Source of the DNA: Streptomyces changanensis
GTDB taxonomy: Bacteria > Actinomycetota > Actinomycetes > Streptomycetales > Streptomycetaceae
Length of the DNA stretch: 64,000 nt
Assembly (NCBI RefSeq): GCF_024600715.1
Contig: NZ_CP102332.1
Span: forward strand, 2,108,001 to 2,172,000
Reading direction: 5' to 3'
The notes beneath the pieces were generated by a model that was given only the letters and a program-made list of their open reading frames with translations, made no database searches and was not told the DNA's origin. The position numbers were made by a program, and so were the translations under genes. Positions 22,703 through 30,865 of this stretch are shown here, in pieces (within the stretch, counting starts at the first letter, position 1; each line of letters starts with the position of its first letter).

Positions 22703-22746
22703 ACTCCGGCCCGGCCGGGACCCTCGGGTCCCGGCCGGGCCGGAGT
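22703..22746 (+). terminator. Terminator of tRNA-Gly
   Basis: A perfect 20-bp stem (22703-22722 with 22727-22746) closed by the loop CTCG, starting 4 bases after the CCA end and followed by CGTT. Confidence 0.85.
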
Positions 22747-22875
22747 CGTTCCCCCGGTCACCCACGAGTCGGGCGCAGGGCGTGCGCGTCGCGGGCCGCG
22801 CGCAGGGCGTGCCCGGGTCGCCCGCCGGGGCGCCGCCCGGGCGGGCCGGTATGGCCGGAAGACGCCGGCTCCCGC

Positions 22876-23070
22876 CTAGAAGTTGATCTTGCTGATGGAC
22901 GCGGCTATCTCGTTCAGCACCTTGGTGATGGTGGGCCCGAGGCCCGAGGACGCCAGGAAGAAGCCGAAGAGCGCGGCGACCACGGCGGGTCCCGCCTTGA
23001 TCGAACCGCTGCGGATCATCACGACCAGGACGATCGCCAACAGCAGCACCACGGACAGCGAAATAGCCAC
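22876..23070 (-). CDS. Small conserved membrane protein
   Basis: A 64-residue protein with GTG start at 23070, preceded by GAGGGG with good spacing. Two hydrophobic stretches (ISLSVVLLLAIVLVVMI and AGPAVVAALFGFFLASSGLG) flank a basic loop, and the C-terminus (ITKVLNEIAASISKINF) looks amphipathic. It resembles a small protein that I remember at this locus in other Streptomyces; function unknown. It stands alone, with the acyltransferase divergent. Confidence 0.8.
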   Translation of the reverse strand: MAISLSVVLLLAIVLVVMIRSGSIKAGPAVVAALFGFFLASSGLGPTITKVLNEIAASISKINF

Positions 23071-23456
23071 CAGTTCACCCCTCGGTCGGTCCGCCAGCAC
23101 GGCCCGGGGGGCACACGGCCCGGCACTCCCCCGCCCGTCGACCATCGTGCCACCAACGGCCCGTTTCATGCTGCCCCGTGACGGATCGTGGAAAGCGCGG
23201 GCGGGCCACCGGGCCGGGTGGACCCGGGCGGCGTACGGAGGTACGGGAATTCCGCGACGGAATGCGCGGGAATCCTCCCCAAGCGCCCGCGAGTCCGCCA
23301 CAGGAAATCCGCACGAGTGCCGACCGGGGTGTTCTCCGGCCATGGACGGCGGGGAGAATCGCGCCCTTTGTCACGGATTTATGGTGGCAAGTCGGGCGGT
23401 GCGCTCCGCGTGGTGATCGATTTCCCGAATTTTTCGGGAGGCCGCGGGGCGCGGCT
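23071..23456. other. Divergent intergenic region with promoter-proximal inverted repeat
   Basis: About 390 bases between the divergent small membrane protein and acyltransferase genes; no gene seen. It contains unusually AT-rich patches for this genome and the inverted repeat at 23423-23439 near the acyltransferase start. Promoters for both genes should be here, but I could not assign -35/-10 boxes with confidence. Confidence 0.5.
23423..23439. promoter_or_regulatory. Inverted repeat TCCCGAA-TTT-TTCGGGA
   Basis: A perfect 7-bp inverted repeat with TTT between the arms. Its right arm overlaps the GGGAGG (23436-23441) that is the likely ribosome binding site of the acyltransferase. It could be a protein operator or an RNA hairpin that hides the binding site. 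Confidence 0.5.
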
Positions 23457-24650
23457 ATGGTGCCTCGGATGTTCCAGCCACGCCACGCAGAACACAGTCA
23501 GCGGGACGCCTACTTCGACAACGCCAAGTACCTGGCGATCGTGCTCGTCGCGGTGGGCCACGCCTGGGAGCCGGTCATGGAGGGCAGCCGCGCGACGCGG
23601 GCGCTCTACATGCTCGTCTACGCCTTCCACATGCCGGCGTTCGTGATCATCTCCGGATACTTCTCGCGCGGCTTCACCTGCCGTCCCGACCAGCTGCGCA
23701 GGCTCGTCTCCGGCGTCGCCGTGCCGTACCTGGTCTTCGAGGTCGCGTACACGCTCTACCGGCGCTGGGCCGAGGACGCGCCGGGGACGGCCTTCTCGCT
23801 GACCGACCCCTTCTACCTCACGTGGTTCCTGGTGGCGCTCTTCGTCTGGCGGCTCTCCGCGCCGCTGTGGCGGGCCCTGCGCCACCCCCTGCCGGTCGCG
23901 GTGGCCGTCGCCGCGCTCGCCTCGCTGACCCCGCGCATCGCGGCGGACCTGGACCTCCAGCGGGTGCTGCAGTTCCTGCCGTTCTTCGTGCTGGGGCTGT
24001 GCCTGCGCGAGGAGCACTTCCGGCTGCTGCGGCGGCGGGCGGTGCGGGTGGCGGCCGGGGTGCTCGCGGTGATCGCGCCGGTCGTGGCGTACGCGGTGGC
24101 CCCGCACGTGCGGATGGGCTGGTTCTACCGGAACACGAGCGCCCAGGAGCTCGACGCCGCGTGGTGGGCGGGGCCGGTGGCGACGGTCGCCCTCGGCGCG
24201 TGCGCGCTGGTGCTGACGGCGGCGTTCCTGGCGTGGGTGCCGGCGCGGCGGACCTGGTTCACGGTCCTCGGGGCGGGCAGCGTCTGCGGCTACCTGCTGC
24301 ACGGATTCGCGGTGAAGGCCCTCCAGTACTGGCGGCTCGTCGACGCCTACGAGGTGCTGGCCACGCCGGCCGGGCGGGTCGGTCTGACGGTGGCGGCCGC
24401 CGCCGGCGTGACGCTGATGTGCACCCCGCCCGTGCGGCGGGCGCTGCGGTGGGCGGTCGAACCGCGCCTGGAGTGGGCGTTCCGCCGTACGCCCCCGGCC
24501 GCCGCCGCGGCGGGGACGGACGCCGGCGGGGCGGGCGGCGCAGGGCCCCGGGCGGGCGACGGCGGGGCCCCCGGCGGGTCGCGGGCGCACGGGGCCGGCG
24601 GGCCGGAGCGGGCGGTGGCGGCCTGCGCCGGGGCGGTCAGCCGGCCGTGA
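23457..24650 (+). CDS. Membrane acyltransferase family protein (fucose-4-O-acetylase-like)
   Basis: A 397-residue integral membrane protein resembling the acyltransferase-3 / COG3594 group, which O-acetylates extracellular sugars. The N-terminus YFDNAKYLAIVLVAVGHAWEP carries the conserved histidine, and YAFHMPAFVIISGYFSRG is the second family motif. About ten hydrophobic helices follow, then a low-complexity Gly/Ala/Arg cytoplasmic tail. Two ATGs compete: 23457 has GGGAGG 15 bases upstream, 23469 has none; they differ by 4 residues. The substrate is unknown. Its last 14 bases overlap the convergent HD-domain gene. Confidence 0.85.
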   Translation: MVPRMFQPRHAEHSQRDAYFDNAKYLAIVLVAVGHAWEPVMEGSRATRALYMLVYAFHMPAFVIISGYFSRGFTCRPDQLRRLVSGVAVPYLVFEVAYTLYRRWAEDAPGTAFSLTDPFYLTWFLVALFVWRLSAPLWRALRHPLPVAVAVAALASLTPRIAADLDLQRVLQFLPFFVLGLCLREEHFRLLRRRAVRVAAGVLAVIAPVVAYAVAPHVRMGWFYRNTSAQELDAAWWAGPVATVALGACALVLTAAFLAWVPARRTWFTVLGAGSVCGYLLHGFAVKALQYWRLVDAYEVLATPAGRVGLTVAAAAGVTLMCTPPVRRALRWAVEPRLEWAFRRTPPAAAAAGTDAGGAGGAGPRAGDGGAPGGSRAHGAGGPERAVAACAGAVSRP

Positions 24651-25086
24651 GGCCGAGGAGCCGCCGCATGTGCGCGTACTTGGCGGTCAGCCGGTCGCGG
24701 GTCGGCGCGTCCAGGGCGGCGAGCCGGTCCGGGTCGGCGTTGTGCGCGAGGTCGGCCTCCTTGACGAGGCGGGCGCCCGGCACGGCGAGGATCCGGGCGG
24801 CGTAGCGGGCCGGGTCCTCGCCGGGGTGCTTGGTCAGCGCGAGGACGATGTCCTTGACCTCCTGCGGCAGCGCCGCGGCCGCCAGCCACTCGGCCGTCAG
24901 CGCGTCGTCCTCGACCGCGTCGTGCAGCCAGGCCGCGGCGACCTGCCCGTCGGTACCGCCGCCTGCCCGGACGCCGTCCGCGACGGCCCGCAGGTGCTCG
25001 GCGTAGGGCCGTCCCGCCTTGTCCTTCTGCCCGGCGTGGGCGCGGCGCGCGAGGGCTTCGACCTGCGGGAGCGAGAGGTGCGGCAT
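24637..25086 (-). CDS. HD domain phosphohydrolase, SpoT/MESH1-like
   Basis: A 149-residue single-domain HD protein. The metal-binding pattern is visible as H (RRAHAGQKDKAGRPYAEH), HD in WLHDAVEDD, and a late D-x4-N-type motif (VKEADLAHNAD). This arrangement resembles the (p)ppGpp-hydrolase domain of SpoT and small MESH1-like hydrolases, but there is no synthetase part, so the substrate is uncertain. The ATG at 25086 fits. Its 3' end overlaps the convergent acyltransferase by 14 bases. Confidence 0.85.
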   Translation of the reverse strand: MPHLSLPQVEALARRAHAGQKDKAGRPYAEHLRAVADGVRAGGGTDGQVAAAWLHDAVEDDALTAEWLAAAALPQEVKDIVLALTKHPGEDPARYAARILAVPGARLVKEADLAHNADPDRLAALDAPTRDRLTAKYAHMRRLLGLTAG

Positions 25087-25186
25087 GGCGGCGACTGTAC
25101 GCCGACGGGAGGCCGGGCCCGACGGGTGCCCCGGACGGCGTGCGGGGTACGGACGGGGTGCGGGGTACGGACCGGGGGCGCGGGGC

Positions 25187-26335
25187 TCAGGCGTCGCGGG
25201 AGACGATCAGCAGTGCCCGGTCGTCGTTGACGTCCTTGGCGCACGCCTCGATCAGGTGCCAGGCCGCGCCGCGGAAGCCGGAGGTGACGTACCGGTCCGC
25301 CTCGCCGGTGAGCCGGTCGATGCCCTCGGCGATGTCGCGGTCGGCCGCCTCGACGAGACCGTCGGTGAAGAGCATCAGCACGTCCCCGGGGCGCAGGCTG
25401 CCCTTGAGGCCGTGGAACTCGGCGCCGTCGTACACGCCGAGCAGCGGCCCGTCGGCGGCCTTCTCCTCCCAGCGGCCGCTGCCCGCGTGGAGCTGGAGGG
25501 CGGGGAGGTGGCCGGCGGAGAGCAGTTCGTAGTCGCCGGACTCCAGGTCGAGGACGAGGTGGATGGAGGTGGCGAACCCCTCGTCCCAGTCCTGGCGGAG
25601 CAGGTAGCCGTTGGCGGCCGGGAGGAAGCCGTGCGGCGGGAGGGAGCCGAGGAGGCCGCCGAAGGCGCCGGAGAGCAGCAGGGCGCGGGATCCGGCGTCC
25701 ATCCCCTTGCCGGAGACGTCGGTGAGGACGACCTCCAGCGTGCGGCCGCCGTGGGTGCGCGCGGCGACGACGAAGTCGCCGGAGAACGACTGGCCGCCGG
25801 CCGGCCGCAGCGCCATCTCGCGGTGCCAGCCGGCGGGCAGCGGCGGCAGCGCGCTCTGGACGCGGATGCGTTCGCGCAGGTCGAAGAGCATGGTGCCGCC
25901 GCGCCGCCAGGGCACGCCGACGCGGGCCCGGAACTGGGCGATCAGCAGCCCGAAGAGGCCGCACGCCGCGACGACGAGGACCGTGCCGGGGGTGACCCGG
26001 GCGGCGCCCTCGGTGTACGGGCCGAGGACGGCCGACTCTACGATCAGCGCGGCGGCGGCAGCGGCGTAGAGCCCCAGCAGGCTGGCGGGGCGCAGCAGCA
26101 GGCCGCCGGCGACGATCGGCAGGACGAGGGTCTCCGGCGCGCACCACACGGGGGTGGCGAGGGTGGCGAACAGGATCGCCGGGATGGTGAGGAAGAGGCC
26201 GGCGAGGGCGATCCAGTCGGAGCCGTCGCCGCGGAAGTAGTCGACGGCGGACTTGCGCAGCGCGACGCGGACCCGGTGGGCCGCCTTGCGGTACCGGGCC
26301 GTGTACGCGGCGATCCGCTGTGCGCTACGAGCCAT
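25187..26335 (-). CDS. SpoIIE/RsbU-type PP2C serine phosphatase, membrane-bound
   Basis: A 382-residue protein with an N-terminal membrane part (four to five helices, for example WIALAGLFLTIPAILFATLA) and a C-terminal PPM/SpoIIE phosphatase domain (GDFVVAARTHGG, VLTDVSGKGMDAG and DVLMLFTDGLVEAADRD supply the metal-binding aspartates). Such phosphatases dephosphorylate anti-anti-sigma factors in partner-switching systems, but no anti-sigma gene is near, so the target is unknown. Start ATG at 26335. It is a monocistronic-looking gene. Confidence 0.9.
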   Translation of the reverse strand: MARSAQRIAAYTARYRKAAHRVRVALRKSAVDYFRGDGSDWIALAGLFLTIPAILFATLATPVWCAPETLVLPIVAGGLLLRPASLLGLYAAAAAALIVESAVLGPYTEGAARVTPGTVLVVAACGLFGLLIAQFRARVGVPWRRGGTMLFDLRERIRVQSALPPLPAGWHREMALRPAGGQSFSGDFVVAARTHGGRTLEVVLTDVSGKGMDAGSRALLLSGAFGGLLGSLPPHGFLPAANGYLLRQDWDEGFATSIHLVLDLESGDYELLSAGHLPALQLHAGSGRWEEKAADGPLLGVYDGAEFHGLKGSLRPGDVLMLFTDGLVEAADRDIAEGIDRLTGEADRYVTSGFRGAAWHLIEACAKDVNDDRALLIVSRDA

Positions 26336-26977
26336 TGGCCTGGACCCTATCCACCCGGGTGGGCGGCGCGCAGGGGGACCCCCGTGACATTGCGTTCGAA
26401 ATCGGTCCCCGCGGCGCGGGAGGGGCCCGTACGCCTGGCATATGCCCGGTACGGGACGGCTCCGGGGCGGGCCGGGGAGGTGCTCCGCCCTCGTCCCGAT
26501 GGCGCGGCGGTGGCTGGACGGTCCGGCGCGGACGGCCGGTGCGGGCCCCGGTCGGCCCCGCGCCGGTGGCGGCACCGGCGCGGCACCGTAGCCGGACCGC
26601 GGTGGGCGCCCGTCTACGCAGCCGCGCACGCCGCCCGGCGGCCCACCCCGGGCACGCCGCCGGGTACGGATGGCGTACGGCGCCGGGCGGCGGCTCGGGC
26701 AGGTCGGGCGGTGCCGGTGGACCGGGCGGCACCCGGCGGGCGTCCGGGGGCGGCCGGCCCGGGCGGGACCGGGGGCACAGGCGGGACCGGGGGCACAGGC
26801 GGGACCGGGGGCACAGGCGGGACCGGGGGCACAGGCGGGGCCGGGGCCCGGGCGGGGCCTGGAGGGGCTTGCCGGCCGGGCGGCTCCGGCGGGGCCGGGC
26901 CGCTCAGGCCGGCCGGGCCGCTCAGGCGGGGGACGCGGGTCGCAGTGCCCGGGCGGCGCGGGTGGGCCGGTGGGGGA
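26336..26977. other. 640-base GC-rich gap with tandem repeats, no gene
   Basis: No gene is supported. Frames on both strands give Gly/Thr or Pro/Val low-complexity peptides caused by the 18-bp repeats at 26762. The 5' end presumably holds the promoter of the SpoIIE-type phosphatase; the 3' end abuts the stop of the Nei glycosylase. Confidence 0.6.
26762..26833. repeat. 18-bp tandem repeat, four exact copies
   Basis: The unit GGCGGGACCGGGGGCACA begins at 26762, 26780, 26798 and 26816, followed by a degenerate partial copy. On the opposite strand it reads as repeated Pro-Pro-Val, but no start or binding site supports translation. A likely variable-number repeat. Confidence 0.9.
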
Positions 26978-27787
26978 TCAGGCGGGCTGGCAGGTGGGGC
27001 ACCAGAAGAGGTTGCGGGCGGCGAGGCCGGCGGCGCGGACCTCCCCGCCGCAGACGTGGCAGGGCTGCCCGGCCCGGCGGTAGACGTACACCTCGCCGCC
27101 GTGGTCGTCGACGCGCGGCGGGCGGCCCATCGCCTCGGGGGTGTGCTCCGGGCGGACCGTGTCGATGCGGTTGTGGCGGACGCCCTCGCGCATCAGCGCC
27201 ACGAGGTCCTGCCAGAGCGCGGTCCACTCCTCGCGGCGGAGGTCGCGGCCGGCGCGGTACGGGTCGATGCCGTGCCGGAACAGCACCTCGGCCCGGTAGA
27301 CGTTGCCGACGCCCGCGACGACCTTCTGGTCCATGAGGAGGGCGGCGACGGTCGTGCGGGACCGCGAGATCCGGCGCCACGCCCGGTCCGGGTCGTCGCC
27401 GGGCCGCAGCGGGTCGGGGCCGAGCCGGTCGTGGACCGCCTGCTTCTCGGGCTCCGTGACGAGGGCGCAGGTCGTGGGGCCGCGCAGGTCGACGTAGGCG
27501 TCGGCGTCGGCGATCCGCAGGCGCACCGTGTCGGTGGGCGGCGGCGCGGGGGCCGGGCCGAAGGCGACCTTGCCGAAGAGACCGAGGTGGATGTGGACCC
27601 ACTCCTCGGGGCCGAAGCCGAGGAAGAGATGCTTGCCGTGGGCTTCGGCGGTGCGCAGCACGGAGCCGTCCAGGAGGGCCGCGGCGTCCGAGAACTTGCC
27701 CTGCGGGCTGCTCACCCGCACGGGCCGGCCGCCGAACCGCTCGCGGTGGTCGACGGCCAGCCGGTGGATCGTGTGCCCTTCGGGCAA
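26978..27787 (-). CDS. nei: Fpg/Nei family DNA glycosylase/AP lyase (Nei1-like)
   Basis: A 269-residue base-excision repair enzyme that removes oxidised pyrimidines or purines and nicks the site. After the start codon, Pro2-Glu3 (PEGHTIHRLA) are the catalytic residues. GKHLFLGF carries the conserved lysine, MDQKVVAGVGNVYRAE is the H2TH region, and the C-terminal zinc finger is CHVCGG...FWCPTCQ. From memory it closely resembles M. tuberculosis Nei1 (Rv2464c). The start is a TTG at 27787, fixed by the required Pro2; it lies 2 bases beyond the rpiB stop, so translation is coupled. Confidence 0.92.
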   Translation of the reverse strand: MPEGHTIHRLAVDHRERFGGRPVRVSSPQGKFSDAAALLDGSVLRTAEAHGKHLFLGFGPEEWVHIHLGLFGKVAFGPAPAPPPTDTVRLRIADADAYVDLRGPTTCALVTEPEKQAVHDRLGPDPLRPGDDPDRAWRRISRSRTTVAALLMDQKVVAGVGNVYRAEVLFRHGIDPYRAGRDLRREEWTALWQDLVALMREGVRHNRIDTVRPEHTPEAMGRPPRVDDHGGEVYVYRRAGQPCHVCGGEVRAAGLAARNLFWCPTCQPA

Positions 27788-27789
27788 GG

Positions 27790-28278
27790 TCAGTCCTGCC
27801 GCGGGTGGTGGGCCGGGATCGGGGGGAGCTCGCCGGTCGTCTCGTACGCGGCCAGCATGTCGATGCGGCGCGTGTGGCGCTCGTCGCCGGAGTACGGCGT
27901 GGCGAGGAAGACCTCGACGAACTTGGTGGCCTCGTCCGTGGAGTGCATCCGGGCGCCGACGGCGATGACGTTGGCGTCGTTGTGCTCGCGGCCCAGGGCG
28001 GCGGTCTGCTCGCTCCACGCCAGGGCGGCACGGACGCCCTTCACCTTGTTCGCGGCGATCTGCTCGCCGTTGCCCGAGCCGCCGATGACGACGCCGAGGG
28101 CGTCCGGGTCGGCCGCCGTCCGCTCCGCGGCCCGCAGGCAGAACGGCGGGTAGTCGTCCTGGGCGTCGTAGATGTGGGGTCCGCAGTCGACGGGCTCATG
28201 GCCGTGGGCCTTCAGCCACTCGACGAGGTGGTTCTTGAGTTCGTAGCCGGCATGGTCCGAGCCGAGGTACACGCGCAT
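27790..28278 (-). CDS. rpiB: Ribose-5-phosphate isomerase B
   Basis: A 162-residue RpiB/LacAB-type isomerase interconverting ribose-5-phosphate and ribulose-5-phosphate in the pentose phosphate pathway. MRVYLGSDHAGYELK, DYPPFCLRAAE and GGSGNGEQIAANK are family motifs; the actinobacterial form uses an active-site Glu (the GNGE stretch) rather than the Cys of E. coli RpiB, which fits here. Start ATG at 28278. It is first in a two-gene unit with nei. Confidence 0.94.
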   Translation of the reverse strand: MRVYLGSDHAGYELKNHLVEWLKAHGHEPVDCGPHIYDAQDDYPPFCLRAAERTAADPDALGVVIGGSGNGEQIAANKVKGVRAALAWSEQTAALGREHNDANVIAVGARMHSTDEATKFVEVFLATPYSGDERHTRRIDMLAAYETTGELPPIPAHHPRQD

Positions 28279-28449
28279 GGCTCCGAGTGTGACACGGGGA
28301 CACGGAGGGTGGCCTCCGGGGGTCGCCGGGGGCGGCCGCGACGTGACGCGTACAACGATCCGGACTCGGGGCCTTACGACCATGAACGGGGGCAGTGTTC
28401 AATGCGTGGGCTCGCGACCCGAGCACCCAGAGAACTGAAGGAACTGCCC

Positions 28450-29883
28450 ATGACCACGCAGACCAACCTGGTGAAGGAAGGCGACAAGGCCGGGGAACCC
28501 GGCACTTCGCAGCCCTCACACGGTCTCAAGGCGGGTCTCAAGAACCGCCACCTCTCCATGATCGCCATCGGCGGCGTGATCGGCGCCGGCCTGTTCGTCG
28601 GCTCGTCCGGCGGCATCGCCGCGGCCGGGCCCGCCATCCTCCTGTCGTACGCCCTCGTCGGCGTGATGGTCGTGTTCGTGATGCGGATGCTGGGCGAGAT
28701 GGCCGCGGCCAGCCCGGACTCCGGCTCCTTCTCCTCCTACGCCGAGCGCGCCCTCGGCCGCTGGGCGGGCTTCTCGATCGGCTGGCTGTACTGGTTCTTC
28801 TGGGTCGTGGTCCTCGCCGTCGAGGCGACGGCGGGCGCCGTGATCCTGGAGGGCTGGGTCCCGGCCGTTCCCCAGTGGGGCTGGGCGCTGATCGTGATGG
28901 TCGTGCTCACCGCGACCAACCTCGTCTCGGTGTCGTCGTACGGCGAGTTCGAGTTCTGGTTCGCCGGGGTCAAGGTCGTGGCCATCGGCGGCTTCGTCGT
29001 CATCGGCCTGCTGGCGGTCTTCGGACTGCTGCCCGGCTCGGACAACCCAGGGGCGGGGCTGGCGCACCTGACGGACACCGGCGGGTTCTTCCCCAAGGGC
29101 GCCGGGGCGGTGCTCACCGGTGTGCTGATGGTGGTCTTCTCCTTCATGGGCAGCGAGATCGTCACACTGGCGGCGGGCGAGTCGGAGGACCCGCGCCGCG
29201 CGGTGACCAAGGCGACCAACAGCGTCATCTGGCGCATCGGCGTCTTCTACCTGGGTTCGATCTTCGTCGTGCTGACGCTGCTGCCGTGGAACGACGCGTC
29301 GATCGTCGAGAAGGGCTCGTACGTCGCCGCGCTCGACTCCATCGGTATCCCGCACGCCGGGCAGATCATGAACGTGATCGTGCTGACGGCCGTGCTGTCC
29401 TGCCTGAACTCCGGCCTCTACACGGCCTCCCGCATGGCGTTCTCGCTGGGCGAGCGCGGTGACGCGCCGAAGTCCTTCGCGCGGGTCAACGGCAAGGGCG
29501 TGCCGGCCGTCGCGATCTGGGCGTCGGTCGCGTTCGGCTTCGTCGCGGTGTACTTCAACTACGCGTTCAAGGACACCGTCTTCACGTTCCTGCTGAACTC
29601 CTCGGGCGCGGTAGCGCTTTTCGTGTGGCTGGTGATCTGCCTGACCCAGCTGCGGATGCGCGGCATCCTCATGCGGGAGGCCCCGGAGCGGGTCACCGTC
29701 AAGATGTGGTGCTTCCCGTACCTGACGTGGGCGACCGCCGCGATGATCCTGTTCGTGCTGGTCTACATGCTGTTCGACGACGCCAACCGGCGGGTCGTGC
29801 TGCTGTCGGTGCTGGTGGCGGCGGTCGTCGTGGCCGTCGGGGTGGTCGTGGACCGCAGGCACCGGACCGCCCGGAAGGTCTGA
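28450..29883 (+). CDS. Amino acid permease, APC family (first of three paralogues)
   Basis: A 477-residue transporter of the APC superfamily, amino acid transporter group. The N-terminus (LKNRHLSMIAIGGVIGAGLFVGS) carries the unwound-helix substrate motif; about twelve membrane helices follow, with SGSFSSYAERALGRWAGFSIGW and GEFEFWFAGVKV typical of AnsP/GabP/LysP-like members. Start ATG at 28450, with GAAGGAACTG before it. It ends at a bidirectional hairpin facing bioY. Substrate not predictable from sequence alone. Confidence 0.9.
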   Translation: MTTQTNLVKEGDKAGEPGTSQPSHGLKAGLKNRHLSMIAIGGVIGAGLFVGSSGGIAAAGPAILLSYALVGVMVVFVMRMLGEMAAASPDSGSFSSYAERALGRWAGFSIGWLYWFFWVVVLAVEATAGAVILEGWVPAVPQWGWALIVMVVLTATNLVSVSSYGEFEFWFAGVKVVAIGGFVVIGLLAVFGLLPGSDNPGAGLAHLTDTGGFFPKGAGAVLTGVLMVVFSFMGSEIVTLAAGESEDPRRAVTKATNSVIWRIGVFYLGSIFVVLTLLPWNDASIVEKGSYVAALDSIGIPHAGQIMNVIVLTAVLSCLNSGLYTASRMAFSLGERGDAPKSFARVNGKGVPAVAIWASVAFGFVAVYFNYAFKDTVFTFLLNSSGAVALFVWLVICLTQLRMRGILMREAPERVTVKMWCFPYLTWATAAMILFVLVYMLFDDANRRVVLLSVLVAAVVVAVGVVVDRRHRTARKV

Positions 29884-29899
29884 GCGTCGTCCGCGGCGC

Positions 29900-29939
29900 A
29901 CGAGAGGCCCTCCACCCGCTCGGGTGGAGGGCCTCTCGT
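29900..29939. terminator. Bidirectional hairpin, permease/bioY
   Basis: ACGAGAGGCCCTCCACCCG (29900-29918) pairs exactly with 29921-29939. It separates the convergent permease and bioY genes. Confidence 0.85.
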
Positions 29940-29985
29940 CGTGGGTGGGGCGGCGCGCGCCGGGTGCGGCACCCCGTGCGCGGGG

Positions 29986-30576
29986 TCAGTCGCGGCGGCC
30001 GGCGAGCCGCCAGGCGGTGGGCAGCAGGCCCATGGCGAGGGCGGCCTTGAGGGCGTCGCCGATCAGGAACGGCAGCAGGCCGACGGCGACGGCGCGCGAG
30101 AGCGGCATGCCGGTCGCGAGGGCCAGGTAGGGGACGCCGACCGCGTAGATGATCAGGGAGCCGAGCGCCATCGTGCCGGCCATGCGCAGGACCGAGCGGT
30201 CGGCGCCACGGCGGGCGAGGGCGCCGACGGCGGTCGCGGCGAGGAGCATGCCGAGGATGTAGCCGAGGGTCGGCATGGCGTACCCGGCGGAGCCCTCGGC
30301 GAACCACGGCATGCCGGCCATGCCGGCGAGCGCGTAGAGGGCGAGGGAGAGGAAGCCGCGGCGGGCGCCGAGCGCGGTGCCGACGAGGAGGGCGGCGAAG
30401 GTCTGGCCGGAGACCGGGACCGGGGAGCCCGGCACGGGCAGGGAGATCTGGGCGGCGAGACCGGTGAGGACGGCGCCCCCGGCGACGAGCGCGATGTCGC
30501 GGACGCGACTGGCGGGGAGCAGGTCGGCGAGGACCGTTCCGGTACGGGCGGGCGCGGCAGCGGCGGCAGTGCTCAT
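29986..30576 (-). CDS. bioY: Biotin transporter BioY
   Basis: A 196-residue BioY, the membrane S component that captures biotin for an ECF-type importer or acts alone. ISLPVPGSPVPVSGQTFAALLVG is the BioY signature, followed by about six helices and GYILGMLLAATAVG. No bioM/bioN energy-coupling genes are adjacent, so it may share an ECF module encoded elsewhere. Start ATG at 30576. It is divergent from the second permease; no clear biotin-repressor operator was found in the gap. Confidence 0.93.
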   Translation of the reverse strand: MSTAAAAAPARTGTVLADLLPASRVRDIALVAGGAVLTGLAAQISLPVPGSPVPVSGQTFAALLVGTALGARRGFLSLALYALAGMAGMPWFAEGSAGYAMPTLGYILGMLLAATAVGALARRGADRSVLRMAGTMALGSLIIYAVGVPYLALATGMPLSRAVAVGLLPFLIGDALKAALAMGLLPTAWRLAGRRD

Positions 30577-30865
30577 CGGGACTCCGGTACTCCGCGGTGC
30601 TCCGCGGACGGTGGGACGGGGGGACAGGCCGACCGTAGCCCAGGGGTGAACGGGCGATCACCGTCAGCCGACGACAAAGCCCCACTCCTGCCGTTGGTGG
30701 AGTTCACACAAAGACCCGCCCTCAATCATCGATGGACGTGATGCGTGTCACTAGGGGCGCCGGTTGATCGGTCCCTTTTGCGCGGAGCCGCGCTCTACGG
30801 AGAGACTGTGGGGTCTCACCAAAGCAGACGCGGGCCGGGTGCCCGTACCGCCGTACGAGGAAAGT

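Noticed and set aside
26614..26832. A minus-strand peptide of repeated Pro-Pro-Val
   Set aside because: Produced by the 18-bp tandem repeat; no ribosome binding site, no homology, and gene-free context.
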